Origin: Pontiellaceae bacterium B12219
GTDB lineage: Bacteria > Verrucomicrobiota > Kiritimatiellia > Kiritimatiellales > Pontiellaceae
Direction: 5' to 3'
DNA: 64,000 nt
Assembly: GCA_029432795.1 (NCBI GenBank)
Contig: JARNMJ010000010.1
Coordinates: forward strand, 30,000-93,999
Shown: positions 8,901 through 16,590 of the stretch, one piece after another
Position numbering within the stretch: position 1 is the stretch's first letter
Layout of the letters: every line of letters begins with the position of its first letter
Translations under genes and position numbers: made by a program
The notes under the pieces: generated by a model
The model's input: the letters and a program-made list of their open reading frames with translations, nothing else
The model's database searches: none
Told to the model about the DNA's origin: nothing

Positions 8901-9421
8901 ATTTCGAGCAGTTTGGCATAGGTTTTTTTCGGCACTTCCAGTTTGTCGGCCGGAACCGGGAAGCCTCCTTCAGCAATATGAAAAACGCCTTTCGTGGTGC
9001 GGCGGTCGTGTTTCGGATTATGCAGAACGCCCTGCTTAATGCGGTAGGATTCAATTCCGTTGGCGAGATAGGTTTCTTTGTGCGGCGGCAGCGAAAGTTC
9101 GCGGGCCAGGCCATGGCGATCCAGAGTTAGCGTGCGGTTCGGCAGCATGGGAACCTCTTCGCAGACATCGCCGAGATAGTCGTTCAGGAAGTGCTGAATC
9201 CGCTGGTCAACCGGGCAGAGATAGTCGTGCAGAATTCGGTTCTTTTCCTTGATGTTATTGATCAGATCAAGCGCAACATCCAGCTCGCGGCCGTCGCTTT
9301 TTTCATAAATCGGTTGATCCAGTGCAGACAGTTTCAGGTTGATATAGGAAATCATCGCCTTGCGGTGGGTTTTTGAGGCCATTTTGACCCCGATACCTAA
9401 TGATTTTTTCAAGTCTTTCAT
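5972..9421 (-). CDS. Very large conserved protein, probable PPi-dependent phosphoenolpyruvate carboxykinase
   Basis: 1149 residues, single long frame, with GGAG seven bases before the ATG. Size and recalled motifs match the PPi-type PEP carboxykinases (EC 4.1.1.38) described from Propionibacterium and Entamoeba, which are about 1100-1150 residues and unlike ATP- or GTP-PEPCK. These enzymes interconvert PEP + CO2 + Pi and oxaloacetate + PPi in the cytoplasm. Visible candidates for conserved blocks are ADNYFGYCKKEVKTQ (about 330-344), the phosphate-loop-like VSGGGKSEISKS (about 487-498), and a Gly/Thr-rich GSNGFTTAAGYIGRKHK in the C-terminal third. No signal peptide or membrane segment is seen. 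The gene stands alone with its own terminator. The family call is from memory of the motif pattern, not an alignment. The alternative is an uncharacterised relative of that family. Confidence 0.6.
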   Translation of the reverse strand: MKDLKKSLGIGVKMASKTHRKAMISYINLKLSALDQPIYEKSDGRELDVALDLINNIKEKNRILHDYLCPVDQRIQHFLNDYLGDVCEEVPMLPNRTLTLDRHGLARELSLPPHKETYLANGIESYRIKQGVLHNPKHDRRTTKGVFHIAEGGFPVPADKLEVPKKTYAKLLEIALAPPQDQMELPFTSDQADKAACHLSLLLRPIVSPDVPGFLPEKNMEVRFFAPGNYACNLDFVESIFGNAGDPFLPENDAGLEPNTWTGYTGCVILAPHICGLKKKELGLPYVDDATERQKRDGMCWISPDELYNDGTPFKVTARNESGVIVTLIADNYFGYCKKEVKTQIGFAANLYGLCEEEHAGGALALPQYNLAERFSPDGTLTALNHTMANVLHVMGDAITIHPEGYATDIEHPNVFFVPETAEFSIPDQSVTWTKAGKTQHLKLLQDRVFIYPSGYRVTLQQSPSAGTWRLVGTVAEGTLCHKPCTVSGGGKSEISKSLTDAMISGSVFMADFEKDLDAVQEILDHDFSTRFKVPRDASHVTRPLLGNERSLGSVIKLLNPSEENTDEFNDWLESIPNRIKGLVFLLKRFYKLEWGSDWRSHLGVDFINGEQGHELKFDGRKTLGNYLRIGMNTDGIWRTSKLRTDFIPAEKIQWEDDISASIVVPSQRLKDLNPAYADSKSVKIVENCEFRLFQRPDEAVNRGFDKQAESDLASPNNFLSNFEPLTKDVAQDILDHSVMYHQYTRPMRKLIKKTAQSKNEEQLFVDSASPRIVDGVPTKNPRYLQTRPDLIDGMPKYLALISARLFRKIKAGDPLYMAVNAVLPGRRNNPAEPGIRPLAVYGPIHYQELPELFMDFICSLTGKSPSTTGAGTEGALTKGPFNALPSTADLNNALLSFILTGSNGFTTAAGYIGRKHKVEHDISLLIPELWCRLNVHERDPKNMIAAGQLEKLEDFEFEGKTVYASRLGYRITETFVNDYVGKIFEVPSTVFEEDMLKPELQNMEEYVDGINNIVETQQLIATRYIEDGSIDSFIPPLKALVYIMATGSYEGKTINDPEIRNLFDRDAVIDSDWYHERLKIKQARKAAACRLHIEYLKDFISQKHNVSEVNQLNCKERLETVEKRLAYVETDAFLAELVGTIGADPIAR

Positions 9422-9513
9422 CGTAATCTCCGTTTATAGAGTGGGCTGTTGAGATCTGGAAAATAGGCGGGAATTTGCGAAAACCAAGCCAAATTGCCGA
9501 ATTTTTCGGTATT

Positions 9514-11109
9514 TTAATGTGACAAAAATGTTCCGCCGTGGGCGTTTGTATGCTTTCCGTTTTCCAATGCATGGAAGCCGTTCACAAACACATGTTCCAT
9601 TCCTTCCGACAGTTGGTGGGGATCGGCATAGGTGGTTTTTTCCTTAATACGGGCGGGGTTGAAAATGAGAATATCGGCGGCGTAACCTTCTTTCAGAATT
9701 CCACGCTTTGGAAGATTGAACTGGGCCGCCGGAAGGCCGGTCATTTTATAGATTGCTTCTGAGAGCGGAACGGTTTTTCCATCCAGCGATGCCCGGAGAA
9801 ATTTCGTATGGCTTCCGTAAGCGCGGGGATGTGGATGGTCGTGGCTTAGGGGCCCCCAGGGTGCGCGCATGGAACCGTCGGACCCCAGGGAAACGTAGGG
9901 TTCAGCCAGTACGCGCCACATATTTTCGTCCGACATGCTGAAAAAGATGCCGCCGGTTTTCAGGTCGTCCTCATCGATCAGGTGCAGCACGGCATCGACC
10001 GGTTTCATTTTCAAGGCTTCGGCAACTTCCGGCAGATACTTTCCTTTAAAGGCTTCGAATTTGGTGGAGCCGACCATCACGTTGTCCCAATGGTCGTCCG
10101 GGTTATCGAGCAGTTCGGCGCGGATTTTGTTCCGAACGCTGGAATCGCGCAATCGTTCGAGAATGGCATCGCGCCCGCCATAGGTGGCCCATTGCGGGAG
10201 TACAATATCGAGGTCGGTGCATCCTGCGGTGTAGGGATAGCGGTCGGATCCGATTTCCATGCGTTGCTTTGCATCGCGGATTTTTGCGAGGGCGGATTCG
10301 AGTTTTTTCCAATTTCCGGAGCCGGAGGCTTTCAGGTGGGAAATCTGGAGGCGGGCCCCGGAGCGTTCGGCAATGTCGATCGCTTCATCAATGGCTTCGA
10401 GCAGGCCGTCGGATTCGGAGCGCATATGGGTGGTATAGAGTCCGCCGTGTTTAGCGGCAATTTTTGAGAGCTCAATAATTTCTTCGCGTGGGACGGCTGA
10501 GCCCGGCGGGTAGGCGAGGCCGGAGCTGAGCCCGATGGCGCCTTCGTCGAAGGCCTGTTCCAGAGTTTGGAGCATGGTTTTCATTTCGTCCGGAGTGGCG
10601 GCGCGGGGTTCGTAGCCGCAGATACCGGCGTGCAGCGTGTTATGCCCGATCAAAAGCGCCACATTAATGGCCGGTTGTGCTTCGGCGTAGCGCTCGCGAT
10701 AGTCCGCCACGGTTTTCCAGGGCGGATTGGCTGCAGGGGCAGGGCGGGAGTTGGGGGTGCGAAGGCGGGAGTAGTCTTTGTCGAGCCAGTCGGAGGGCAT
10801 TTTATAGTCGCCGTTGAGCGGGGCGGCCGATGCGCCGCAGTTTCCGCAGATTTCGGTGGTGATGCCTTGATACACCTTTGATGCGGCGCCGGGTTCGAGC
10901 AGTAGATAGGTATCGGAATGGGAGTGTGCATCAATAAATCCGGGACAAACGGTTAATCCGGCGGCATCAACCGTTTTTTTTGCCTCCGAAGCCGAAAGTT
11001 CGCCCATTTTTGTAACAACTCCGTCGTTAATGCCTATATCACAGTGCTTTACGTTTTCTGGTGTTCCGTCGTATACGGCGCCGTTCGTGATTTTTATATC
11101 GAATTTCAT
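9514..11109 (-). CDS. N-acyl-D-amino-acid deacylase (D-aminoacylase family amidohydrolase)
   Basis: 531 residues from the chosen ATG, the usual size for D-aminoacylases; a further in-frame ATG 45 bases upstream would add 15 residues unlike the family. The zinc-binding PGFIDAHSHSD, the TTEICGNCGASAAP loop with the bridging Cys, THMRSESDGLLEAIDEAI, LQISHLKASG and the C-terminal SLGSDGSMRAPWGP Asp motif are all present. The enzyme hydrolyses N-acyl-D-amino acids (or N-acyl-D-Glu/Asp) to the D-amino acid and a fatty or acetic acid. The C-terminal HEHVFVNG-like strand closes the small beta-domain. The neighbours give no substrate clue. It is divergent from amt, 300 bases away. Confidence 0.87.
   Translation of the reverse strand: MKFDIKITNGAVYDGTPENVKHCDIGINDGVVTKMGELSASEAKKTVDAAGLTVCPGFIDAHSHSDTYLLLEPGAASKVYQGITTEICGNCGASAAPLNGDYKMPSDWLDKDYSRLRTPNSRPAPAANPPWKTVADYRERYAEAQPAINVALLIGHNTLHAGICGYEPRAATPDEMKTMLQTLEQAFDEGAIGLSSGLAYPPGSAVPREEIIELSKIAAKHGGLYTTHMRSESDGLLEAIDEAIDIAERSGARLQISHLKASGSGNWKKLESALAKIRDAKQRMEIGSDRYPYTAGCTDLDIVLPQWATYGGRDAILERLRDSSVRNKIRAELLDNPDDHWDNVMVGSTKFEAFKGKYLPEVAEALKMKPVDAVLHLIDEDDLKTGGIFFSMSDENMWRVLAEPYVSLGSDGSMRAPWGPLSHDHPHPRAYGSHTKFLRASLDGKTVPLSEAIYKMTGLPAAQFNLPKRGILKEGYAADILIFNPARIKEKTTYADPHQLSEGMEHVFVNGFHALENGKHTNAHGGTFLSH
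9562..9576. repeat. One-mismatch copy of TTCCAA-N3-TTGGAA
   Basis: Right half reads ATGGAA. Lies within the 3' end of the deacylase gene. Confidence 0.5.
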
Positions 11110-11411
11110 AGCCGATATTCTACGCGAAACAGGAGGTAACCATAGGAAAAACAACGCTTTATTGAGAATATGGGTTATATTAAATACAAAAATGTAACAC
11201 TGTATATCTAAAAAACATAAATGGTGTATGTGGCTGATTGATTTACAATAGGTGTTGGTTGGTTAAATATTTTTAAATGATTGATATGTATGCATTAACA
11301 AAATTATAAGTCCGCTGAATAACGCGCTTGGCATACCTGTTGCAATAAGGGCTTCCATAAGTCGCGGATAGGGTGTCCCGGCAATGTTAGAAACCTCTAG
11401 GAGGATGTACG
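11110..11411. other. AT-rich divergent intergenic region before amt
   Basis: 302 bases between the deacylase start (minus) and amt (plus). It is clearly richer in A/T than the flanking genes. It holds the sigma-54 promoter at 11328-11344 and an AGGAGG ribosome site at 11399-11404. I see no clear sigma-70 promoter for the deacylase. Confidence 0.7.
11328..11344 (+). promoter_or_regulatory. Sigma-54 promoter of amt-glnK
   Basis: TTGGCATACCTGTTGCA has the GG (-24) and GC (-12) exactly ten bases apart and matches the TTGGCAC-N5-TTGCA consensus well. It ends 68 bases before the amt ATG. Sigma-54 control of amt-glnK is the standard arrangement for nitrogen-limitation genes. Confidence 0.85.
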
Positions 11412-12872
11412 ATGAAAATGAAGTGGATGAAAATCCCGGCATTAATGGCAGCGGCGATTGTGCTGGGACTAACCGTGCCGACTATGGCGCAGGACGCTGT
11501 GGAGGCAGAAGCGGTGGCTGTGGCTGCTGCGGAAATGGCAATGGATGCTGGAGTAACAGCAACTGATGCCGCTCTTACAGCGGAAGTGGCGCTGGAAGCG
11601 ACAGAAGAATCGGCATTTGATGCTGAAGTTATTGCCGGAGAGTGGGCATACGCCATTGATAATATGTTCTTATTGTTCTGTGCGGTGCTGGTGCTGTTTA
11701 TGCAGGCGGGATTTGCCTTGGTTGAGTCCGGTTTCAACAGCGCGAAGAACACGGTGAATATTCTGTTTAAAAACCTGATGGATTTGTCGATCGGCATGAT
11801 TCTCTATTTTATCATCGGGTATGGCCTGATGTATCCGGGCGACGGCAACGGCTGGTTGGCCTTTGGCCAGTTCGGCATCGGCGGCAATGGAGCTGATATT
11901 GCTGAAGCGGGTGCTTTGACGCTGCAGGTGGACTGGTTGTTCCAGGTGGCCTTCGCGGCAACGGCTGCAACGATTGTTTCCGGTGCGGTTGCAGGTCGTC
12001 TTAAATTCAGTGCATATCTGGTGTACAGTGCGGTTCTGACTGCGATCATCTATCCGATTTCCGGCTATTGGAAATGGGGCGGCGGCTGGCTCGATCAGAT
12101 GGGCTTCTACGATTTTGCCGGTTCTTTGGTGGTGCATGCCTGCGGTGGTTTTGCTGCTCTGGCGGCTGCCATTGTGCTCGGCCCGCGTATCGGACGCTTC
12201 GGTAAGGATGGTAAGCCCAGAGCAATGCCGGGCCATAACCTGCCGCTCGCTACATTGGGTGTCTTTATTCTGCTTATCGGCTGGTTTGGTTTCAACCCGG
12301 GCTCACAGTTGGCGATTGTCGGAAAAGACAATACCGAAGCGGTTACGCTGATTGCAGTGAATACGCTGCTGGCTGCCGGTGCCGGTGCGGTTCTCGCTAT
12401 GATCGTTACTTGGGTCATGCATAAAAAGCCGGATCTGACTATGGCGGCCAACGGAATCCTGGCCGGTCTGGTGGGCATCACTGCCAACTGCGACGGAGTA
12501 ACCAATGTGGAAGCCATCATCATTGGCTCAGTTGCCGGTATTCTGGTGGTCTTCGGGGTTAAGCTGCTCGACAAATTGCGGATTGATGATCCGGTTGGTG
12601 CCTTCCCTGTGCATGGTCTCTGCGGTGTCTGGGGCGGTATTGCCACAGCGCTCTTCGGTTCCTATGGCGACGGCTACGGAAACTGGGTGGCTCAGATCAC
12701 CGGTTCCATTGCCATCCCGCTCTGGTCCTTCGTCACCATGTTCATTCTGTTCATGATCCTGAAAAAAGTCGGCATGCTCCGCGTCAGCAAGGAAGAAGAA
12801 CTCCGCGGGCTGGATATTGGCGAGCACGGCGAAGAAGCCTACCACGGTTTCCAGATCTTTACCTCTAACTAA
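11412..12872 (+). CDS. amt: Ammonium transporter Amt
   Basis: 486 residues. A signal peptide (MKMKWMKIPALMAAAIVLG ... AQ) is followed by an unusually Ala/Glu-rich low-complexity stretch (about 26-72), then eleven predicted membrane helices of the Amt/Mep/Rh fold. Family motifs are clear: FALVESGFNSAKNTVNILFKN near helix 1-2, and later DFAGSLVVHACGGFAALAAA with the pore His, the conserved SLVVH and FNPGSQ, and DDPVGAFPVHGLCGVWGG with the second pore His. The protein conducts ammonium across the inner membrane and is normally gated by the PII protein encoded next door. AGGAGG lies seven bases before the ATG. Expression is from the sigma-54 promoter upstream. The long acidic N-terminal extension is not part of the core family. 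Confidence 0.96.
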   Translation: MKMKWMKIPALMAAAIVLGLTVPTMAQDAVEAEAVAVAAAEMAMDAGVTATDAALTAEVALEATEESAFDAEVIAGEWAYAIDNMFLLFCAVLVLFMQAGFALVESGFNSAKNTVNILFKNLMDLSIGMILYFIIGYGLMYPGDGNGWLAFGQFGIGGNGADIAEAGALTLQVDWLFQVAFAATAATIVSGAVAGRLKFSAYLVYSAVLTAIIYPISGYWKWGGGWLDQMGFYDFAGSLVVHACGGFAALAAAIVLGPRIGRFGKDGKPRAMPGHNLPLATLGVFILLIGWFGFNPGSQLAIVGKDNTEAVTLIAVNTLLAAGAGAVLAMIVTWVMHKKPDLTMAANGILAGLVGITANCDGVTNVEAIIIGSVAGILVVFGVKLLDKLRIDDPVGAFPVHGLCGVWGGIATALFGSYGDGYGNWVAQITGSIAIPLWSFVTMFILFMILKKVGMLRVSKEEELRGLDIGEHGEEAYHGFQIFTSN

Positions 12873-12898
12873 CCGGCTCATAGGAAAGGAGTATTAAA

Positions 12899-13240
12899 AT
12901 GAAACTGATAATTGCCTATGTGCAGCCTGAACAGCTCAACGAAGTGAAGCAGAGCCTGTACGAAAAAGAAGTCTATAAAATGTCTGTGACCAACGCCATG
13001 GGCTGCGGCCAGCAGAAAGGCTACCACGAAACCTATCGCGGCGCGGACATCGAGGTGAACCTGCTCAAGAAAGTTCGTATTGAGATCGCGGTGAACGATG
13101 CCTTTGTTGACACCACGGTGGAAGCCATCATTTCCGGTGCCCGCACCGGGAACATCGGTGACGGTAAGATCTTTATTCTGGATCTGCCGGAGTGCATTCG
13201 CATCCGTACCGGAGAAAAAGGTCAGGATGCCGTAGGTTAA
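12899..13240 (+). CDS. glnK: PII family nitrogen regulator lacking the T-loop uridylylation Tyr
   Basis: 113 residues, full PII length. It lies 26 bases after amt, the conserved amt-glnK pairing, and so is the likely gate for that transporter. The fold elements are present: an N-terminal strand, the [12 protein letters not shown]-loop, the B-loop AARTG-like [18 protein letters not shown], and C-terminal IRIRTGEKG. In the T-loop, Tyr46 is kept but residue 51, the Tyr uridylylated in enteric PII, is Ile (RGAD-I-EV). Regulation by GlnD at that position is therefore impossible. Sensing by ATP/ADP/2-oxoglutarate may remain. T-loop Gln39 is also conserved. The call as Amt-linked PII is firm; the regulatory consequence is inference. 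Confidence 0.93.
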   Translation: MKLIIAYVQPEQLNEVKQSLYEKEVYKMSVTNAMGCGQQKGYHETYRGADIEVNLLKKVRIEIAVNDAFVDTTVEAIISGARTGNIGDGKIFILDLPECIRIRTGEKGQDAVG

Positions 13241-13252
13241 AGCGTGTTTTAG

Positions 13253-13314
13253 GGCGGTCGGGTCCGTGCGATTTCCTTTCGCATCCTCGAGGGACTTTAC
13301 CGGGTCCGGCCGCC
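13253..13314 (+). other. Structured intergenic RNA element between glnK and the porin gene
   Basis: GGCGGTCGG (13253-13261) pairs with CCGGCCGCC (13306-13314), with one G-U pair. An inner hairpin TGCGA/TCGCA is at 13267-13283. The 3' arm is followed by TGTTTAATT, only a weak T-run. It could attenuate read-through from amt-glnK into the porin gene. It does not match a riboswitch I know. Confidence 0.5.
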
Positions 13315-13363
13315 TGTTTAATTCAATCAAGTAAATAAACAGACAGATAGAAGGAGATTCAAA

Positions 13364-14095
13364 ATGAAAAAAATTATTACGACAACAATTGCTACTGGAC
13401 TCGTTGCAGGTTTTGCATCCGCTCAGGTGAGTGTGACGATGGATGTGGCATCTGCATATGTATTTCGCGGTGTCACCCTGAATGATGGGGCGGTATTCCA
13501 GCCGGGTATCGAAGTTGCCGGTTTTGGTTTGGCGGAAGAGTATGGTTCCGTTGTGGCCGGAGCATGGGGTAACTGGGATTTTGATGACTACAATGGCGGA
13601 GGTCAGAAGGATACGTTCTCTGAAACGGACTGGTATGCATCGTACAGCCTGCCGGCTCTCGTTGATGGTCTCGATTTATTCATCGGATACTGTGAATACG
13701 GATATGGTGCGGGATCAGCTGATAAAGAAGCAAATATCGGTGCCGGGTATGAAATCGCCGGAGTTGGTTTGGGCGTAACGTATTATCAGGGTGTAGGCGG
13801 TCTGATTGGAACGTCTTCCTATCTTGAGTTTGCTGCCGGGTATGGATATGACTTCACAGACGAACTGAGCGGATCTCTTGATGCCCGTATCGGTTTTGCT
13901 GATCAGGACGGTGGTGAGTCAGGTTTCCAGGATTATGATATCGGTGCAAGTCTCGGCTATGTGCTTTCTGAAAGCTGGAGCGTTGGTGCTTCTGTTATGT
14001 ACATCGGACAGGGCGATGACAAAGTGCTGCCTGATGGAGTGGGCGCTTATGATGTCGACTTTGTCGGCATGGTTGGCCTGGCTTACGAAATGTAA
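13364..14095 (+). CDS. TorF-like outer-membrane porin, copy 1
   Basis: 243 residues with a clean signal peptide (MKKIITTTIATGLVAGFASA, cut before Q). The rest alternates short amphipathic strands rich in Gly, Tyr and acidic residues: a beta-barrel pattern. The opening strand VSVTMDVASAYVFRGVTLND and the ETDWYASYSLP block match the 'TorF family putative porin' group as I recall it. A paralogue lies at 25824; both end with YIGQGDDKVL and a YDVDxVGM strand. GGAG lies upstream of the ATG. It follows amt-glnK, and the next operon takes up a nitrogen compound, so a role in outer-membrane passage of small N-solutes is plausible but inferred. A strong terminator follows. Confidence 0.78.
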   Translation: MKKIITTTIATGLVAGFASAQVSVTMDVASAYVFRGVTLNDGAVFQPGIEVAGFGLAEEYGSVVAGAWGNWDFDDYNGGGQKDTFSETDWYASYSLPALVDGLDLFIGYCEYGYGAGSADKEANIGAGYEIAGVGLGVTYYQGVGGLIGTSSYLEFAAGYGYDFTDELSGSLDARIGFADQDGGESGFQDYDIGASLGYVLSESWSVGASVMYIGQGDDKVLPDGVGAYDVDFVGMVGLAYEM

Positions 14096-14119
14096 GAAAC
14101 ACAGATTGTTCTGTTGTTC

Positions 14120-14148
14120 AAAGCGTCCCTGCGGGGGCGCTTTTTTTT
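14120..14148 (+). terminator. Rho-independent terminator of porin 1
   Basis: AAAGCGTCCC pairs with GGGGCGCTTT (one G-U) around a four-base loop and is followed by eight T residues. Confidence 0.9.
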
Positions 14149-14223
14149 ATGCCTTTAGCGGGTGGAGGCAATTTGTCTGGATTTTGTTGAGTTGTGTCTT
14201 GAGGGGGCATCATTGTGTGGCGC

Positions 14224-14240
14224 CATCTATTACATAGATG
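14224..14240. promoter_or_regulatory. Inverted repeat, possible activator site
   Basis: Perfect 7-bp arms, CATCTAT and ATAGATG, separated by three bases. It is about 170 bases upstream of a sigma-54 promoter, the usual distance range for an enhancer-binding protein. The function is inferred from position only. Confidence 0.4.
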
Positions 14241-14407
14241 TTTGTTTTTGGAGTGCCTGATCAATATGAGCACATAATTGTATTTATTTGTTTTCGGTGA
14301 AGTTGTTGGAGCTCTTGTTGTTTTAGCGACAAAAGTATGGTGTAAGCTCATTATATATGGGTATTTAATGTTTTTTATAGTTGGGTTGATCTGTGGGTTC
14401 TTATCGA

Positions 14408-14423
14408 TGGCGCGCTTCTTGCA
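14408..14423 (+). promoter_or_regulatory. Sigma-54 promoter of the guanidine/urea operon
   Basis: TGGCGCGCTTCTTGCA with GG and GC exactly ten bases apart; the -12 TTGCA is consensus. The GC is 77 bases before the preferred start at 14500. Confidence 0.82.
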
Positions 14424-14435
14424 TAGATTTGGATA

Positions 14436-14450
14436 ATACTAAAAAAGTAT
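14436..14450. promoter_or_regulatory. Small inverted repeat in the operon leader
   Basis: ATACT and AGTAT separated by five A residues, just downstream of the expected transcription start. It could be an operator for the ribbon-helix-helix regulator in the same operon. This is inference. Confidence 0.3.
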
Positions 14451-14499
14451 ATAGTAGTACTGTAGAGGATGAGGAACCCAAATCAGGAGCATGAACAAA

Positions 14500-15486
14500 A
14501 TGAAGAATACAATAGCATCAATGGTGAAACCGACCGCAATGGTCCTCACGCTCATAGCCGGCATTTCAACCGCCGTAGCGGAACCGCTGAAGATTGCATA
14601 CAGCGATTGGCCGGGCTGGGTGGCCTGGGATATCGCCAAGGAAAAAGGATTTTTTGAAAAGCAGGGCGTGGACGTTGAGCTGCTCTGGTTTGAATATGTA
14701 GCATCCATGGATGCATTTGCGGCCGGAAAAGCAGATGCGGTCTGTGTGGCCAATGGCGATTCCATGGTGCTGAATGCCACCGGCGCCCGCAATGTCATGA
14801 TTCTGGTGAATGATTATAGTAACGGTAATGATAAGATTGTGGCTCGATCTGGAATTACCGATGTGAAAGAACTGAAAGGAAAAAAGGTCGGTGTTGAGAT
14901 CGGGTTCCTCAGTCACGAGTTGCTGATGAAAGCATTGCTGGACAACGGTATGACGGACAAGGACGTTGAGCTGATCAACATGCCGACCCATCAGGCCGCA
15001 CAGGTGCTCGCTTCCGGCGATGTGGATGCGATTGTCGCCTGGCAGCCCCATTCCGGCATGGCGCTCAAAGCATCCGAAGGTTCAACCGCAGTGTACACCA
15101 CGGCCGATGCGCCCGGCATCATTTATGACACCCTCGCGGTGGCTCCGGGCAGCCTGCTCAAGCGAAAGGATGACTGGCAGAAAGTGACCGCCGCCTGGTA
15201 CGACGTGATTGATTATATGAACGATCCGGCCAACGAAGAGGAAATGCTGGAAATCCTGTCGGCCCGGGTTGGTCTGAGTCCGGCGGAATACAAGCCCTTT
15301 CTTTCCGGCACCAAAATGCTGAGCAAGGCGGATGCGCTGAAGGTTCTGGAAAAAGACGAAGGGTTTGAGTCCCTCTATGGGTCCTGCACGGTGGTGAACG
15401 ATTTCTTCGTGGCGAACAAAGTGTATGAAGAGCCGGTCAACGTGAATCGCTGTATTGATCCTTCATTCACCGAAGCGGTTAAATAA
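14500..15486 (+). CDS. Periplasmic substrate-binding protein of a guanidine/urea-type ABC transporter
   Basis: 328 residues from the ATG at 14500. An ATG at 14491 sits one base from the AGGAG and is unlikely to be used. A signal peptide (about 1-28, ending AVA) precedes a TauA/SsuA/NMT1-like periplasmic binding fold: KIAYSDWPGWVAWDIAKEKGFF, GKADAVCVANGDS, and LKGKKVGVEIGFLSHELLMKALL. This subfamily is found next to biotin-dependent 'urea carboxylase' genes. The two downstream genes encode the permease and ATPase. Given the DUF1989 and carboxylase genes of the operon, guanidine is the likeliest ligand and urea the alternative. A hairpin follows the stop, which could keep the binding protein in excess over the membrane parts. 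Confidence 0.85.
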   Translation: MKNTIASMVKPTAMVLTLIAGISTAVAEPLKIAYSDWPGWVAWDIAKEKGFFEKQGVDVELLWFEYVASMDAFAAGKADAVCVANGDSMVLNATGARNVMILVNDYSNGNDKIVARSGITDVKELKGKKVGVEIGFLSHELLMKALLDNGMTDKDVELINMPTHQAAQVLASGDVDAIVAWQPHSGMALKASEGSTAVYTTADAPGIIYDTLAVAPGSLLKRKDDWQKVTAAWYDVIDYMNDPANEEEMLEILSARVGLSPAEYKPFLSGTKMLSKADALKVLEKDEGFESLYGSCTVVNDFFVANKVYEEPVNVNRCIDPSFTEAVK

Positions 15487-15505
15487 CCTTCTCCTCAACT
15501 CCTCA

Positions 15506-15532
15506 GACAGGCCGGCGTGAAGCCAGCCTGTC
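15506..15532 (+). repeat. Hairpin between binding-protein and permease genes
   Basis: GACAGGCCGGC and GCCAGCCTGTC form an 11-bp stem with one mismatch and a GTGAA loop. It lies 20 bases after the binding-protein stop, with no T-run. A REP-like stabiliser or attenuator is likely. Confidence 0.65.
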
Positions 15533-15574
15533 GAAACCTGAATTGTCAGAAAAATTTCAACGTGCCGGGGCGTT

Positions 15575-16588
15575 ATGGCTAATACAGAAGAAAAATGGTT
15601 TAGATTTGGAAAAGGACTTTCACAGAAGCGGGTGCGGGGGCTGACTGTGGCTTCCTTCATCCTGCCACTGCTGCTATGGGCAGCGATCAGCTACCTTCCA
15701 ATTTGGCAGCCGGAAGTGATGATCAAAGAAACGGGCGATACGATTTATTTTGAAACGGGCGACCGGGTTGATGCTGAAACTTTTCAGCTTGAAAATGAAA
15801 AGCTGACGGCTGCCGGCGATCTTCCAATGGTTGGAAAACGGGTGAACCCGGTTTATTTTCCGGCACCGCACCAAGTGACTAAAGCACTCTATTCCGCATT
15901 TGCCAGCGAGCCGCGCCGCGAAGGCGATCCCTGGTTTTATGAAAGTGTCGCCCACAGTGTGAAAGTGGTGTTCTGGGGGTTTATTCTCTCGTCGATTATT
16001 GGTGTTCCGCTGGGAATCATGTGCGGTGTTTTCAGTTTCTTTTCCCGATTGATTGAACCGTTTGTTGAATTCTTTCGCTATTTTCCTGCTCCGGTTTTCG
16101 GTGCATTGGCCGTTGCCATTCTCGGAATCAACGATGCCCCGAAAGTGGCGATCATTTTCATCGGGACCTTTTTTCAACAGGTGCTGGTGATTGCCAATAC
16201 CACGCGCACGGTCGATTTTGCTCTGGTCGAGGCCGCCCAGACGCTTGGCGCAAAACCGGGGCGGTTGCTCTTTAAAGTAGTGATTCCTTCCGTGCTGCCG
16301 AAGCTTTATATGGATATGCGCATTCTGCTCGGTTGGGCCTGGACCTACCTCATTGTGGCCGAGGTGGTCGGCACCAGCACGGGGATCAGTTGGTTCATTA
16401 ACCAGCAGGCAAAATACCGCATGTTCGAAAACGTGTATGCCGCCATTCTGGTGCTCGGTTTCATCGGGCTCGGAACCGATATGATTCTCGGGGCCATCGG
16501 CCGCGAGCTCTTTGCCTGGGAGGATGGCAAGCGTTCGTTCCTCAGCCGAATGCTGAATAAAAACAAATCGACGCCGGTGGAGGTCTGA
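15575..16588 (+). CDS. ABC transporter permease (sulfonate/guanidine type)
   Basis: 337 residues. One N-terminal helix (about 29-45) is followed by a 60-residue hydrophilic periplasmic insert typical of permeases in the carboxylase-linked subgroup. About five more helices follow in a BPD_transp_1 domain. The EAA cytoplasmic loop that docks on the ATPase reads [28 protein letters not shown]. Inner-membrane component of the transporter encoded with the flanking genes. The downstream ATPase ATG begins two bases after its stop. One perfect TTCCAA-N3-TTGGAA copy (15822-15836) encodes DLPMVGKR in the periplasmic insert. Confidence 0.88.
   Translation: MANTEEKWFRFGKGLSQKRVRGLTVASFILPLLLWAAISYLPIWQPEVMIKETGDTIYFETGDRVDAETFQLENEKLTAAGDLPMVGKRVNPVYFPAPHQVTKALYSAFASEPRREGDPWFYESVAHSVKVVFWGFILSSIIGVPLGIMCGVFSFFSRLIEPFVEFFRYFPAPVFGALAVAILGINDAPKVAIIFIGTFFQQVLVIANTTRTVDFALVEAAQTLGAKPGRLLFKVVIPSVLPKLYMDMRILLGWAWTYLIVAEVVGTSTGISWFINQQAKYRMFENVYAAILVLGFIGLGTDMILGAIGRELFAWEDGKRSFLSRMLNKNKSTPVEV
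15822..15836. repeat. Perfect copy of TTCCAA-N3-TTGGAA
   Basis: Spacer TGG. Inside the permease gene, translated as part of LPMVGK. Confidence 0.85.
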
Positions 16589-16590
16589 TC

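Larger units (their letters stand above)
14096..14490. other. Long intergenic region before the guanidine/urea operon
   Basis: Contains, in order, the porin terminator, an AT-rich stretch with the inverted repeat CATCTAT-TAC-ATAGATG (14224-14240), the sigma-54 promoter (14408-14423), and a small inverted repeat ATACT-A5-AGTAT (14436-14450) in the leader. No ORF or guanidine (ykkC-type) riboswitch is seen. Confidence 0.75.

Noticed and set aside
14424..14499. Guanidine riboswitch in the leader of the guanidine operon
   Set aside because: The leader after the sigma-54 promoter is too short and lacks ykkC-type conserved blocks.
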